DNA of 64,000 nucleotides from Aurantibacter_A sp039941195 (GCF_039941195.1 NZ_JBDVFA010000063.1:1-64000); one strand, 5' to 3'; counted from the stretch's first letter, positions 36,791 through 45,579 are shown. Numbers and translations are program-made. Notes: generated from the letters alone by a model not told the origin.

Positions 36791-37053
36791 GTAATTATAT
36801 TTTCCCCGAGCCCAAAAATACAAGGGAAAATTATGGGGTTTGAGCCCATTTATAATGTCTTAAATTTTACAACATCTCTGCCATTTATAATGCTTTTAAA
36901 GTAAGTACATGTAGGAAAGTTCTAATTATGTATCGATTTAAGGTTAAACTTTTGTATACCTCAAATTTATAATAGAATAACATTTTAAATGACATGCAAT
37001 AGACCAGTAAACAATTACTGTAGCCGAATGGTAACGAATTAAGGAAAAGTGAT

Positions 37054-37764
37054 TTAAAGTAAATTTAATCGCCGCATAAGTTCTGGACGATTGGATCGAC
37101 TTATAGGGATAACATTCTTTTCAATTAACACACTATTATCTTCAATATCGATAATTTTATTGAAATTGATAATAAACGATCTATGAATTTGGAAAAAGAT
37201 ATTTTCCGGTAATTTATCCTTTATATTTTTTAAGGTGGTATGCACACGAAAGTTCTTTTTTTCTGTTTTAACTTCAATGTAATCTCCTTGTGCTTCTACA
37301 ACCAAAATGTCGTTATAATTAAGTTTAATTAATCGACGATCAATATTTATATATAAATCTTCATTTACATCAGAATTTTTTTCCTCAAGTTTTGGAGCGG
37401 TGGATTTTTTTGTTTCTTCTTTCTTAAGTTTCAAAATACATTTTTCAAAACGGTCAAAAGTTATTGGCTTCAAAAGATAATCAACAATTGCTTCATATTC
37501 ATATGAGGCAATTGCAAAATTCGTATCTGAAGTAGTTAAAACTATTTTAGGCGGATTTTTAAGTGTCTGTACTAAATCTATACCACTAAAGCCTGGCATG
37601 TGAATGTCCAAGAAAATGATATCTATATTTTGATGATTTAAAAATTTAATAGCCTCGATTGCATTATCAAACTCCTGAATTACATCTAATTCGGGTACTT
37701 TGGAACAAAGTTGACTGACTACAGCTCTTGCCGCAGCCTCATCATCAATGATTATACAATTCAT
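37054..37764 (-). CDS. LytTR-family response regulator
   Basis: A 236-residue transcription factor. The receiver (1-120) has Asp7/Asp8, phospho-acceptor Asp53 (FLDIHMPGFSG), Thr in VLTTSD and Lys in LLKPITFD. The C-terminal LytTR DNA-binding domain (about 135-236) shows DLYINIDRRLIKLNYNDILV, VEAQGDYIEV, FRVHTTLKNIKDKLP, FFQIHRSFIINFNKI and VIPISRSNR. LytTR proteins bind pairs of 9-bp direct repeats spaced by about 12 bp; a matching pair lies upstream of this operon (42955-42984). It is the last gene of the operon, 2 bp after hpt. Predicted output regulator of the phosphorelay. Confidence 0.94.
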   Translation of the reverse strand: MNCIIIDDEAAARAVVSQLCSKVPELDVIQEFDNAIEAIKFLNHQNIDIIFLDIHMPGFSGIDLVQTLKNPPKIVLTTSDTNFAIASYEYEAIVDYLLKPITFDRFEKCILKLKKEETKKSTAPKLEEKNSDVNEDLYINIDRRLIKLNYNDILVVEAQGDYIEVKTEKKNFRVHTTLKNIKDKLPENIFFQIHRSFIINFNKIIDIEDNSVLIEKNVIPISRSNRPELMRRLNLL

Positions 37765-37766
37765 AA

Positions 37767-38084
37767 TTAAATAGTTTTTAAGTAATCTTCTATTTTATCT
37801 AGTATTTTAACAAACTCATTTTTAAGTCTGTCATTTCCTAAACGAAGTTCTTCCTCGAAAATTACAGCTAAACGATAACTTTCTTCAAGTCCAAGGATAT
37901 TAAACTTATGTTTTAATTTATGAACATTTTGCGAACCTGCTTCGGTTCTATTGTTATTTATATTATTCAAATATTCCAATTTCTCCTCAGGAAATTCCAT
38001 TTTTAAAATTTCAATAAATTTGTTTTTAAATGGCTCGTCATTACCTGCAAGTTCATTAATATAATTAATATTCGGGGTTTCCAT
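37767..38084 (-). CDS. Hpt-domain phosphotransfer protein
   Basis: A 105-residue four-helix protein whose motif NVHKLKHKFNILGL fits Hpt domains (consensus HxLKG); His55 is the likely phosphorylated residue. Hpt proteins shuttle phosphoryl groups between receiver domains, and in known NO pathways an Hpt is the hub between kinases and output regulators. It lies 4 bp after the second histidine kinase and 2 bp before the LytTR gene. Neither kinase in the operon has a receiver domain of its own, which leaves open which receiver hands phosphate to it; the CheY-like protein is the obvious candidate. Confidence 0.85.
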   Translation of the reverse strand: METPNINYINELAGNDEPFKNKFIEILKMEFPEEKLEYLNNINNNRTEAGSQNVHKLKHKFNILGLEESYRLAVIFEEELRLGNDRLKNEFVKILDKIEDYLKTI

Positions 38085-38088
38085 ATTT

Positions 38089-39147
38089 CTATTTTTTAAT
38101 CGTAAAAAAGAAAGTTGCTCCTTTTCCTTCCTCCGAATTCAACCATATTTGACCATTAAAGGAATTTACAATTTTCTTAACTAAAGCCAATCCAATTCCA
38201 GTGGCTTTAAAATCATTTTCTAATTTCTTAAACATTTTAAAAATATCTTCTTGATATTTCTTAGCAATTCCTTTTCCATTATCTGAGACGCTAAATTCCC
38301 AATCCTCCTTCAGCTCATTCGCATCAATTTTAATAAGTCCATTTGGATTATTTTCTGTAGCGCTTATAGCATTTAATATTAAATTTTTAAACAACTGCTC
38401 TAGTTTATATTTCCCAATTAATAAAGTAGGTAAAGCATCTGAATATTCAATTTTAATATTTTCTGGAACATACATAGTTTGTAACAATTCGTCCAATAAT
38501 TCTTTTACATCAATTAAAACTTCTTTTTCTTCTAAATTGGTTATCGTAGCATGCTTTAAAATACCATCAACCAAGGCATCCATCTTCTCTAGATTCTCAC
38601 TTATAATCATACAATTATCTTTAGTTTGATCGGAGAAATTATCAATATCATCTTCCTTAATACAATCAATAAGAAAGCTAATATTTCGCATTGGAGATTT
38701 TAAATCATGTGATACCATATGCGCATAATTATTTAGCGCTTCGTTTCGTTCTTCTAAATTCTTTAATAGTAAATCTTTTTCCTCTGATATTCTATGTATT
38801 TCTGACGATTGTTCTTCCAATTTTTGCGCTAATACTAATGGATCAAAAGACACATGTTCTTCTGAATTTACTTTAGTAGTTCCATTAGTATCCGTACTTA
38901 ATGAAGCAATAGAGCGCTCTAAAGATTCAATTACTTTTTTTTGAGATTCTGCACGTTCTCGTAAAATCTCATTGGCTTCTGAAAGTTCTTGCGAACTTAT
39001 AACGGTAGAGCGTTGCACTACCTCAAGCTTAGAATCATTATCTGCATAAGACTTACTAATTGCCTCTAAAAAAGTAGTTAACGATTCCTGCTCAGCCCAT
39101 TGAGTAGGTAAAAATTTGCGTATTTGTCTGGCTAAAAGTTTATGCAT
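38089..39147 (-). CDS. Histidine kinase of the FIST/NosP-associated type
   Basis: A 352-residue soluble kinase with no transmembrane helix. The N-terminal ~60 residues (LLARQIRKFLP, FLEAISKSYADNDSKLEVVQ, SSQELSEAN) match, as far as I can recall, the segment common in kinases encoded beside FIST-domain proteins. A coiled coil follows (60-140). The HisKA motif is YAHMVSHDLKSPMRN with His147, then an HATPase domain with N-box LFKNLILNAISATENN, G1 SVSDNGKGIAKKY and G2 GIGLALVKKIVNSF. No receiver domain. It overlaps the FIST gene by 1 bp, so the FIST protein is its probable input. Confidence 0.92.
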   Translation of the reverse strand: MHKLLARQIRKFLPTQWAEQESLTTFLEAISKSYADNDSKLEVVQRSTVISSQELSEANEILRERAESQKKVIESLERSIASLSTDTNGTTKVNSEEHVSFDPLVLAQKLEEQSSEIHRISEEKDLLLKNLEERNEALNNYAHMVSHDLKSPMRNISFLIDCIKEDDIDNFSDQTKDNCMIISENLEKMDALVDGILKHATITNLEEKEVLIDVKELLDELLQTMYVPENIKIEYSDALPTLLIGKYKLEQLFKNLILNAISATENNPNGLIKIDANELKEDWEFSVSDNGKGIAKKYQEDIFKMFKKLENDFKATGIGLALVKKIVNSFNGQIWLNSEEGKGATFFFTIKK

Positions 39148-40280
39148 TATTCACTAAATAGAGATAAGGTCATTGTTTGATTGTGTAATTTACACTCTTT
39201 CTGACCAGCAAAGGGTGCTAATTCTCCATAAGAATAAAAACCTACAATTTTCGCATTTGATCCAATACTACCAATCACCTCTTCTACTTCTTCTTCTGTA
39301 CGCTGATCCAATACTAATTTACGACCTACACAACTAACCAATAAGGCAAGTTCCGGTTCACTTTTTCTACCTCGCATTGCATAAACTCCTGCTACAGATG
39401 CACCTTCTGCAATATCATCTACTGTAGACATCATTAGTTGTACTTTGGATCCTTCCGGAACATCACCGGCTAAAATCATGGCGTTATTAGCTTCATCAAT
39501 ATTCAAAATAGTACGAACAATTACTTCTCTACTATCTGGCTTTTGCACACTTAGTGGATATAACAAAGCGGCTTCTGGGAGCTCTTTAGCTTTTTCACCT
39601 AAGTAAAGTTTGTACAAGTCAAGTGCTGGTTTACCATCTAACTCGTACAAAATATTATTTTTTGATTTTGTAATTGTTCGTTGTGGTCCAAAGCCTGTCC
39701 ATCCACCAAAATTAGCACTTGTAATTTCTAAAGTATCTCCATAAAAGCCAATGCAAATCACCTCCCCTTCAGCTGGGTTTTGGTTATAAGAAGCTAACGT
39801 ACGTTCAAAACGTGCATCATCACCACATAATCCTCCAGAAATAGAAACTTCAACATTTAATTTCTCTTCCAATCCTTTAATTAATCCACTACCATTTACA
39901 TTGGTACCTTCAGATACAATAAAAACATGTTTTAAGTTTTCCTTAGGTAAACTATTTACTAAACTCTCACCTAGTTCTTCAACATCCATGTCGAATGTTG
40001 TCATGTTTTCGCGAACTACTTTAAAACTATTTTTTTCAAATTCAATTGCAGTAAGCACAACACTCTCGTCATAAACTCTACTTTCAAGAATTTCGCCAGA
40101 AGTAGTACCAAAAACAATATGACCCTCTGGATAAAGCGATTTAATTTCTTGATAAATATCCTCAGATTCTAAAGCATATCTATTTCCAAAAACCATCACT
40201 AAAGGTTCTTTTAATTCTTTACGAGCTTCTACAAATTTCCAATCTTTATTGATCTCTTTAACCCCTTGCTCTATTATCAT
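39147..40280 (-). CDS. FIST-domain sensor protein, NosP-like
   Basis: A 377-residue soluble protein with FIST N (about 25-215: LVMVFGNRYALESEDIYQEI, IVFGTTSGEI, SISGGLCGDDARFERT) and FIST C (about 220-375: LDGKPALDLYKLYLGEKAKE... IVGFYSYGELAPF, CKLHNQTMTLSLF). Some FIST proteins, named NosP, bind haem and sense nitric oxide, and are encoded beside a histidine kinase that they inhibit. This gene has that neighbourhood: 1-bp overlap with a kinase, 2 bp from another, and an H-NOX gene upstream. The His in LHNQTM may be a haem ligand, but I cannot confirm which His is used. It might instead bind a small molecule, as other FIST proteins are thought to do. Confidence 0.85.
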   Translation of the reverse strand: MIIEQGVKEINKDWKFVEARKELKEPLVMVFGNRYALESEDIYQEIKSLYPEGHIVFGTTSGEILESRVYDESVVLTAIEFEKNSFKVVRENMTTFDMDVEELGESLVNSLPKENLKHVFIVSEGTNVNGSGLIKGLEEKLNVEVSISGGLCGDDARFERTLASYNQNPAEGEVICIGFYGDTLEITSANFGGWTGFGPQRTITKSKNNILYELDGKPALDLYKLYLGEKAKELPEAALLYPLSVQKPDSREVIVRTILNIDEANNAMILAGDVPEGSKVQLMMSTVDDIAEGASVAGVYAMRGRKSEPELALLVSCVGRKLVLDQRTEEEVEEVIGSIGSNAKIVGFYSYGELAPFAGQKECKLHNQTMTLSLFSE

Positions 40281-40282
40281 AA

Positions 40283-41875
40283 CTATTTTTTTATTGTAAA
40301 ATAAAAGGTTGTACCCTCACCAGGTGCACTTTCTAACCATACCTTTCCTTCGTATAAATCGATAACTTTTTTTACTATCGACAAGCCAATACCGGTTGAA
40401 CGTTCATTATTACCAACAGATTGGAAAATTTTAAATATTTTTTCGTGATATTCTTTAGGAATTCCAACACCATTGTCTTCAATACTAAATTGCCAATGTG
40501 TATCAGTTTCAGCATAATCTATATTAACAATACCAACTTCATTTTCGATATGAACCACTGCATTACTTAAAAAGTTCTGAAATAACTGATGAATTTTTGT
40601 TTTGTCTGCGAAAAGTGTGGGTAGTTTTTTGACAATTTTTACTTCTACATGATCTGGGATAAAAATAATATCCGTTATTTCTTTAATAACTTCATTTACA
40701 TCCACATCAGTATTATGTACATTATCGCTGCTTACCGTTGAATATTTTAGGATCCCAACAATTAATTTATCCATGGACTCAACCTTCTCTTGCATCATAC
40801 GCAATTGACTAACTCCATTTTCATCTAATTTGTCTTTATAATCATCATAAAGCCATGTTGCGAGTGCACTAATACTACGTAACGGAGATTTTAAATCGTG
40901 CGATACAATATGTGCGTATTCTTGCAAGCCTTTGTTACTTTTTTCTAATTCTTCTAATAGTTGCGTTCTTTCAACTTCAAGTTCATGTTGCGCACTAATA
41001 TCTTCTATCATTGCTACTTGATAATCTATATCGTCATCCTCATTTTTATAAACGTTAACCGATGTTTTCGCCCATAAATGTGAACCATCCTTACAAGTAT
41101 ATTTTTTTGACAAAGTAAAATTATCGATCTCTCCCGATTGCATTTTTTTAATAAGCGCATCCGATTCTTCTACATCATCAGCAACAGAAATGTCACTTAC
41201 ATTTAATTTTTTTAACTCCAGTTCTGTATATCCAGTTAGTTTCTCAAAAGTTTTGTTGGATCGTATTATTCGCCCTCCATTAGTAAGAATAATACCTAAA
41301 GGTGAGTTTTCTACAATAATATCCAACTGCTTCTTTTGAGCAGATAACAAATGTTTAACTTCTTCATCTCTAGTAATATCTCTTACAATCCCATGCGCAG
41401 CAACGGGGTTTTTATCTTTATCATAAATTAAACTACCATTAATTTCTACTAGTTTAACAGATTTATCATTAAGTATAAGTTTTGATCTATATTTATTAAA
41501 AGTACCATACTGAAGTAAATTCTTCATGTAATTTAGATTGTACTCTAAATAATCGGGGTGCACTAATTTTGATAAATTAACGAACTCTTCGCCAGCATCA
41601 TAACCAAAAAATTCTTTGGCAGCAGAATTCATAGATATCACATTAAACTGTAAATCCATAACCACATAAGAGTCTATAATATTTACAAAAGCACCATCAA
41701 GTTCGGTTGTTTTTGTACAAATTAAATTCTCTAATCGAGCATTAGATTCCTTTAAATGAAACGCAACATCATACAACTCCTTAGATTTACTTTCTAAAAT
41801 TTGTTCGGCCTGCACCCGCGCTTTTTTCTGACGCTCCAATGCCTTTTTTAGCAGTACTACTTCTTTGTTATCCAT
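40283..41875 (-). CDS. PAS-domain histidine kinase, H-NOX-associated
   Basis: About 530 residues, soluble. Start chosen as ATG 41875 (MDNKEVVLLKKALERQKKAR), overlapping the H-NOX gene by 8 bp; an ATG at 41890 adds five residues. An N-terminal coiled coil (1-60) is followed by two PAS domains (about 60-175 and 185-300, the second with a PAC segment SHLWAKTSVNVYKNEDDDID). HisKA has YAHIVSHDLKSPLRS with His326, and the HATPase has SIEDNGVGIPKEYHEK and STGIGLSIVKKVIDLYEG. No membrane span and no receiver. It is translationally coupled to H-NOX, the standard relation of H-NOX to its kinase. It could sense other cues through PAS. Confidence 0.93.
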   Translation of the reverse strand: MDNKEVVLLKKALERQKKARVQAEQILESKSKELYDVAFHLKESNARLENLICTKTTELDGAFVNIIDSYVVMDLQFNVISMNSAAKEFFGYDAGEEFVNLSKLVHPDYLEYNLNYMKNLLQYGTFNKYRSKLILNDKSVKLVEINGSLIYDKDKNPVAAHGIVRDITRDEEVKHLLSAQKKQLDIIVENSPLGIILTNGGRIIRSNKTFEKLTGYTELELKKLNVSDISVADDVEESDALIKKMQSGEIDNFTLSKKYTCKDGSHLWAKTSVNVYKNEDDDIDYQVAMIEDISAQHELEVERTQLLEELEKSNKGLQEYAHIVSHDLKSPLRSISALATWLYDDYKDKLDENGVSQLRMMQEKVESMDKLIVGILKYSTVSSDNVHNTDVDVNEVIKEITDIIFIPDHVEVKIVKKLPTLFADKTKIHQLFQNFLSNAVVHIENEVGIVNIDYAETDTHWQFSIEDNGVGIPKEYHEKIFKIFQSVGNNERSTGIGLSIVKKVIDLYEGKVWLESAPGEGTTFYFTIKK

Positions 41876-42410
41876 TTTGCGTAACATCAAATTTCACTTC
41901 TGTACCATCTTCCTTTAATAGCTCGTATGCTATAGTGGCGCTACCATTAAAATGCTCAAAACACTTTTCCATTAAGCCTTCAGCCAAACGGTATAAGCCT
42001 CTAGAAGATGAATAAATCATCGAAATAGAGGTATCTGTTTTTTCTAAAATCTTAAATGAGGGAAGTTCTGCTTCGGGATAAAGCTTTTGAACATGCACAT
42101 GAATATGGTCTTCTATGGCATATAATAAAGATAATGGTGTTTTATACCCCTTTACAACATCGGGATGTGCGCTGACAAGGCTATTGAATAAATACAAGCC
42201 AAACGTATAGATTAAATCACTTACAGGTATATTAACCTCATTACTTAAGCTTGTAATAAGGCTTACCATTTCATTAAAATCGTAGGTACCAACAGCAGTA
42301 TAGATACCCTCTGATTCTAAATCCGAATTTTCAATAATATTATCGGTAATCTCGAGTCCAAATTTAGACTCGACCATCTCTAAGAACTCAGTAAAAACTA
42401 TTCCTTTCAT
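41868..42410 (-). CDS. H-NOX haem nitric-oxide sensor
   Basis: A 180-residue stand-alone H-NOX (HNOB) protein. Diagnostics: N-terminal MKGIVFTEFLEMVE, haem-ligating region DHIHVHVQKLYPEAELPSF with His104 as the likely proximal ligand and Pro117, and the haem-propionate motif Y-x-S-x-R (Tyr133, Ser135, Arg137 in MIYSSSRGL). In O2-binding H-NOX a distal Tyr sits five residues after that Arg; here it is Leu142, so the protein should be NO-selective. H-NOX proteins regulate kinases or cyclases encoded next door; here the PAS kinase overlaps by 8 bp. It is preceded by a CheY-like gene 78 bp away. Confidence 0.94.
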   Translation of the reverse strand: MKGIVFTEFLEMVESKFGLEITDNIIENSDLESEGIYTAVGTYDFNEMVSLITSLSNEVNIPVSDLIYTFGLYLFNSLVSAHPDVVKGYKTPLSLLYAIEDHIHVHVQKLYPEAELPSFKILEKTDTSISMIYSSSRGLYRLAEGLMEKCFEHFNGSATIAYELLKEDGTEVKFDVTQNG

Positions 42411-42488
42411 TATTCTATTTAATTTAGAATAAAAGTAGGAATTGTATTACTTTTAAATTAATTTTTGTTGTGAAATGGGATTTTTCTG

Positions 42489-42890
42489 TTATGCCTTTAC
42501 AACCTCATTCGTTTCCCAATACTCAAGTACTTTACGAATTTTATTCTCGTAATCTTCGAATTTTAAAGGCTTTAGAACATATCCAGCAATACCAATTTTA
42601 TAACACTCTAATAAATCGGCTCTATTCTCAGATGTTGTCAAAACAATTGTAGGTAAGTATTTCATTACATCATCATTCTTAAGAATTTGTAAGAATTCTA
42701 TACCGCTCATTTTAGGCATATTTAAATCCAATAGAATAATATCTGGTAAATCTGCATCTGATTTTAAGATATTAATAGCCTCTTCTCCGTTCTTCGCTTC
42801 AGTTATATTATGTTTAGAACCTAATTTAGAAACTGTTCTAAGCAATTTCATTGTTTCAATAGTATCGTCTTCAATAAAAAGAATGTTCAT
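42489..42890 (-). CDS. CheY-like single-domain response regulator
   Basis: A 133-residue receiver without output domain. Asp8/Asp9, phospho-acceptor Asp55 (ILLDLNMPKMSG), Thr in VLTTSE and Lys in VLKPLKFE are all present. The sequence resembles Rcp1-type regulators that accept phosphate from soluble kinases. It is the first gene of the operon and may hand phosphate to the Hpt protein or act by protein binding. 78 bp separate it from H-NOX, longer than the other gaps in the operon, so an internal promoter is possible. Confidence 0.92.
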   Translation of the reverse strand: MNILFIEDDTIETMKLLRTVSKLGSKHNITEAKNGEEAINILKSDADLPDIILLDLNMPKMSGIEFLQILKNDDVMKYLPTIVLTTSENRADLLECYKIGIAGYVLKPLKFEDYENKIRKVLEYWETNEVVKA

Positions 42891-43198
42891 AGTATGTTGT
42901 TTTTAATTATGATGCAATATTCATAAATAACGAAGAAATAGATTTAGAAGTGTAGACGAATGGAAAATTGCTATCGACGAATGGTTTGTTATAAACGATT
43001 AATGTTTCTTTAAACCTTGTATTATTAGTAGTTTAGGTCAATTTCATACGACTCAAAAATTGTAAGAATTCATTGTAATTAGTAGCAACTCGCTTTACAA
43101 AATAGGCTAACATTTTTCCTATTTGCAGTTGAAAAAGTCTAAAAAAGCGTTTCTTTAAACTAAAATAGACACCATTTTCTGTAGAGAATTATTAGTTG
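42891..43198. other. 308-bp promoter region of the NO-signalling operon
   Basis: Divergent region between the CheY-like gene (minus) and a GNAT gene (plus). It contains the 9-12-9 bp direct repeat at 42955-42984. No TANNTTTG box was found on either strand. No other gene was seen. Confidence 0.5.
42955..42984. promoter_or_regulatory. Direct repeat with LytTR-operator spacing
   Basis: GACGAATGG at 42955-42963 and again at 42976-42984, exactly 12 bp between, 21 bp period. On the minus strand it reads CCATTCGTC. It lies 65-94 bp upstream of the first gene of an operon whose last gene encodes a LytTR regulator. Two 9-bp direct repeats spaced 12 bp is the known LytTR binding geometry. Sequence consensus was not verified. 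Confidence 0.5.
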
Positions 43199-43681
43199 AT
43201 GACAATAAGAAAGCTATTACCCACTGACAACGAGTCGCTTGCAAAAATAATAAAGGCGATTTTTGTAGAGTTTAATGCGCCAAAAATTGGCACGGTATAT
43301 TCAGATCCTACAACTAACGACCTTTATAAATTATTTGAACATGAAAAATCCATACTCTGGGTAATTGAAGCAGATAAGGAAGTATTAGGATGTTGTGGAA
43401 TTTATCCAACCAAAGGTTTACCTGAAGGCTGTGCAGAATTAGTGAAATTCTATTTTTCGCCTAAAGCAAGAGGAAATGGATGGGGTAAGGAATTATTAGA
43501 ATATAATATTAAATCTGCTATTGATTATGGATACTCGCAACTCTATCTAGAATGCTTACCACATTTTTCAAGCGCTATAAATTTGTATGAAAGCTTAGCG
43601 TTTAAACATATAGATAAAGCCTTAGGTGATTCTGGTCATACTTCTTGTAATATTTGGATGGTGAAAAACCTACTTACATAA
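43199..43681 (+). CDS. GNAT-family N-acetyltransferase
   Basis: A 160-residue single-domain GNAT using acetyl-CoA. Start ATG 43199 (a TTG directly before it is in frame). The conserved strand KFYFSPKARGNGWGKELLEY carries the acetyl-CoA pyrophosphate loop (R/Q-x-x-G-x-G/A-like: ARGNGWG). The segments LYLECLPHFSSAINLYESLAF and FKHIDKAL are the C-terminal strands and helix of the fold. Substrate is unknown; no linked gene is clear. It is divergent from the NO-signalling operon. Confidence 0.9.
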   Translation: MTIRKLLPTDNESLAKIIKAIFVEFNAPKIGTVYSDPTTNDLYKLFEHEKSILWVIEADKEVLGCCGIYPTKGLPEGCAELVKFYFSPKARGNGWGKELLEYNIKSAIDYGYSQLYLECLPHFSSAINLYESLAFKHIDKALGDSGHTSCNIWMVKNLLT

Positions 43682-43857
43682 TTTGTACAAATTTCAAACA
43701 AATACGAAGTCTATTGTATATGTAAATGATTTAGAACTTAAGTTTTATTTATAAGAATTAATTAAATTGGTAAATCAAAAATTTCGACTGATTACAATGT
43801 TTTCGGCCGCTCATACCGATAGCTAAAAAATAATACTTAACTAACTCAATTAATAAA

Positions 43858-45573
43858 ATGGAGACCAACAACAATTATGAACAGTTTGAAAATTTAGAGG
43901 AAGAACAGTTACCTGTTGCAAAACATAAATTACATGATTGGACCCATTTTGCTGGCTTATATGCTGCAGAACATGTAGCGGCGACAGAATTTGTAATTGG
44001 AGCTACATTTGTAGCACTTGGGGCCAAAACTATGGACATTCTCCTAGGGCTATTAATCGGAAATATATTAGCAGTTCTTAGTTGGACATTTATTACCTCA
44101 CCTATAGCAGTTGAAACTAGATTAAGTCTTTATACCTACCTTAATAAAATTGCTGGTGACTCCATGACAAAGCTTTATAATTGGGCTAATATTATAATTT
44201 TCTCCGTTATATCCGCAGCAATGATAACCGTATCCTCCACTGCAGTTCGTTTTGCCTTTGACATTCCGGCTCAGCTAAATTGGTATCCAACAAATGTTTG
44301 GTTTATACTTATAGTCTTTGTTGTAGGAATAGTTGTGGTCTCAATAGCATTGTACGGCTTTAAGGCAGTTTCGGAATTTTCAGGAATTTGTGCCCCATGG
44401 CTCTTTGTTATGTTTACAAGTGGTGCAATGGTACTTATGCCAGCACTATCTTTAGATGTACTTCATAAAACTTTACCTAATGGAATGAGTGATTTTATCG
44501 CATTAGGAAATCAATCTATTTGGACAGGAATAGACAGTAATGGAGAGCCTGGCATTGGGCTAATTGAAGTTATCGGTTTTGCATGGGCCGCGAATACCAT
44601 AACACATTTTGGACTTATTGACATGGCACTATTGCGATTTGCGAAAAAGAAATCCTACGGATTAGCCACCAGCACAGGAATGATGTTTGGACATTATGTT
44701 GCATGGATAGCCGCAGGAATTATGGGAGCTGGTGCTGCAGTAATTATCGGTAAAACTATAGTAGAATTAGATCCAGGTGATGTGGCCTATTATGCATTAG
44801 GTTGGTCAGGCTTTGTTATTGTTATCGTCGCAGGTTGGACCACCGCAATCACCAATCTTTACAGAGCAGGTTTAGCAGCCCAAGCAGTTTTCAACAAACA
44901 CTCAAGAAAAAAAACTACAATTATCGTCGGTTTAGTAACAATTGTAATAGCTTGTTTTCCTTTTGTGTTTTCGCAAATATTACCACTTTTAACCTATGCC
45001 GGTCTTCTAGTTGTGCCAGTTGGAGCAATTGTGTTTGCAGAACATCAAATATTTCCTCGTATTGGCTATACACGTTATTGGTCGTCGTATAAAAATTTAA
45101 CTTTCAGTACGCCAGCCGTGGCTTCTTGGGCATTAGGTTTAATATTTGGTTTTGGATTAAATGCATTTAATGTGATGTCCTTCTTTTATCTATTCTTGCC
45201 AACATGGGTTTTCACAATTATAATTTATACACTCTTGGCCGGACGCTATGGCGCAAAAGAGGAATACCCTATTGCAGCAAAAAAGGAAAAAATTAGAAAT
45301 GAAAATATTGTAAAGTTTCAGGAGCAAAAAGCAAAAGAAGAGATAGTACCAGTAAAAGATGAAAGCGCTTTTTCAAAACTACTTAAAATCGTATCGGTAG
45401 CAGTATTGCTAATTACACTAATATTGGCAATTAAAGTTATGTTTTGGTCTGCTGATGAAGTATTATATATCGCTAACAGGGATACATTTTACACCTATGC
45501 GTTTATTTGCACGCTATTATATTTTATTACGGCTTATTGGGCACTACAATGCGGTAAATTAAAAAACAAATAA
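43858..45573 (+). CDS. NCS1-type (purine-cytosine permease-like) transporter
   Basis: A 571-residue integral membrane protein with about 12 helices. The N-terminal LHDWTHFAGLYAAEHVAATE and the helices GLLIGNILAVLSWTFITSP, EVIGFAWAANTITHFG and IVGLVTIVIACFPFVFSQI fit the NCS1 permease superfamily (nucleobase/vitamin and related solutes, Na+- or H+-coupled). An extra C-terminal hydrophobic tail and a charged cytosolic loop (KKEKIRNENIVKFQEQ) are present. Only 6 bp separate it from a mannitol-type dehydrogenase gene, which implies a sugar alcohol or related solute rather than a nucleobase. That is inference from context; family membership by eye only. Confidence 0.85.
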   Translation: METNNNYEQFENLEEEQLPVAKHKLHDWTHFAGLYAAEHVAATEFVIGATFVALGAKTMDILLGLLIGNILAVLSWTFITSPIAVETRLSLYTYLNKIAGDSMTKLYNWANIIIFSVISAAMITVSSTAVRFAFDIPAQLNWYPTNVWFILIVFVVGIVVVSIALYGFKAVSEFSGICAPWLFVMFTSGAMVLMPALSLDVLHKTLPNGMSDFIALGNQSIWTGIDSNGEPGIGLIEVIGFAWAANTITHFGLIDMALLRFAKKKSYGLATSTGMMFGHYVAWIAAGIMGAGAAVIIGKTIVELDPGDVAYYALGWSGFVIVIVAGWTTAITNLYRAGLAAQAVFNKHSRKKTTIIVGLVTIVIACFPFVFSQILPLLTYAGLLVVPVGAIVFAEHQIFPRIGYTRYWSSYKNLTFSTPAVASWALGLIFGFGLNAFNVMSFFYLFLPTWVFTIIIYTLLAGRYGAKEEYPIAAKKEKIRNENIVKFQEQKAKEEIVPVKDESAFSKLLKIVSVAVLLITLILAIKVMFWSADEVLYIANRDTFYTYAFICTLLYFITAYWALQCGKLKNK

Positions 45574-45579
45574 TCAGTA

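Noticed and set aside
37054..42890. c-di-GMP control through GGDEF/EAL proteins
   Set aside because: No GGDEF, EAL, HD-GYP or PilZ motif was seen in the window; outputs visible are LytTR and receiver domains only.
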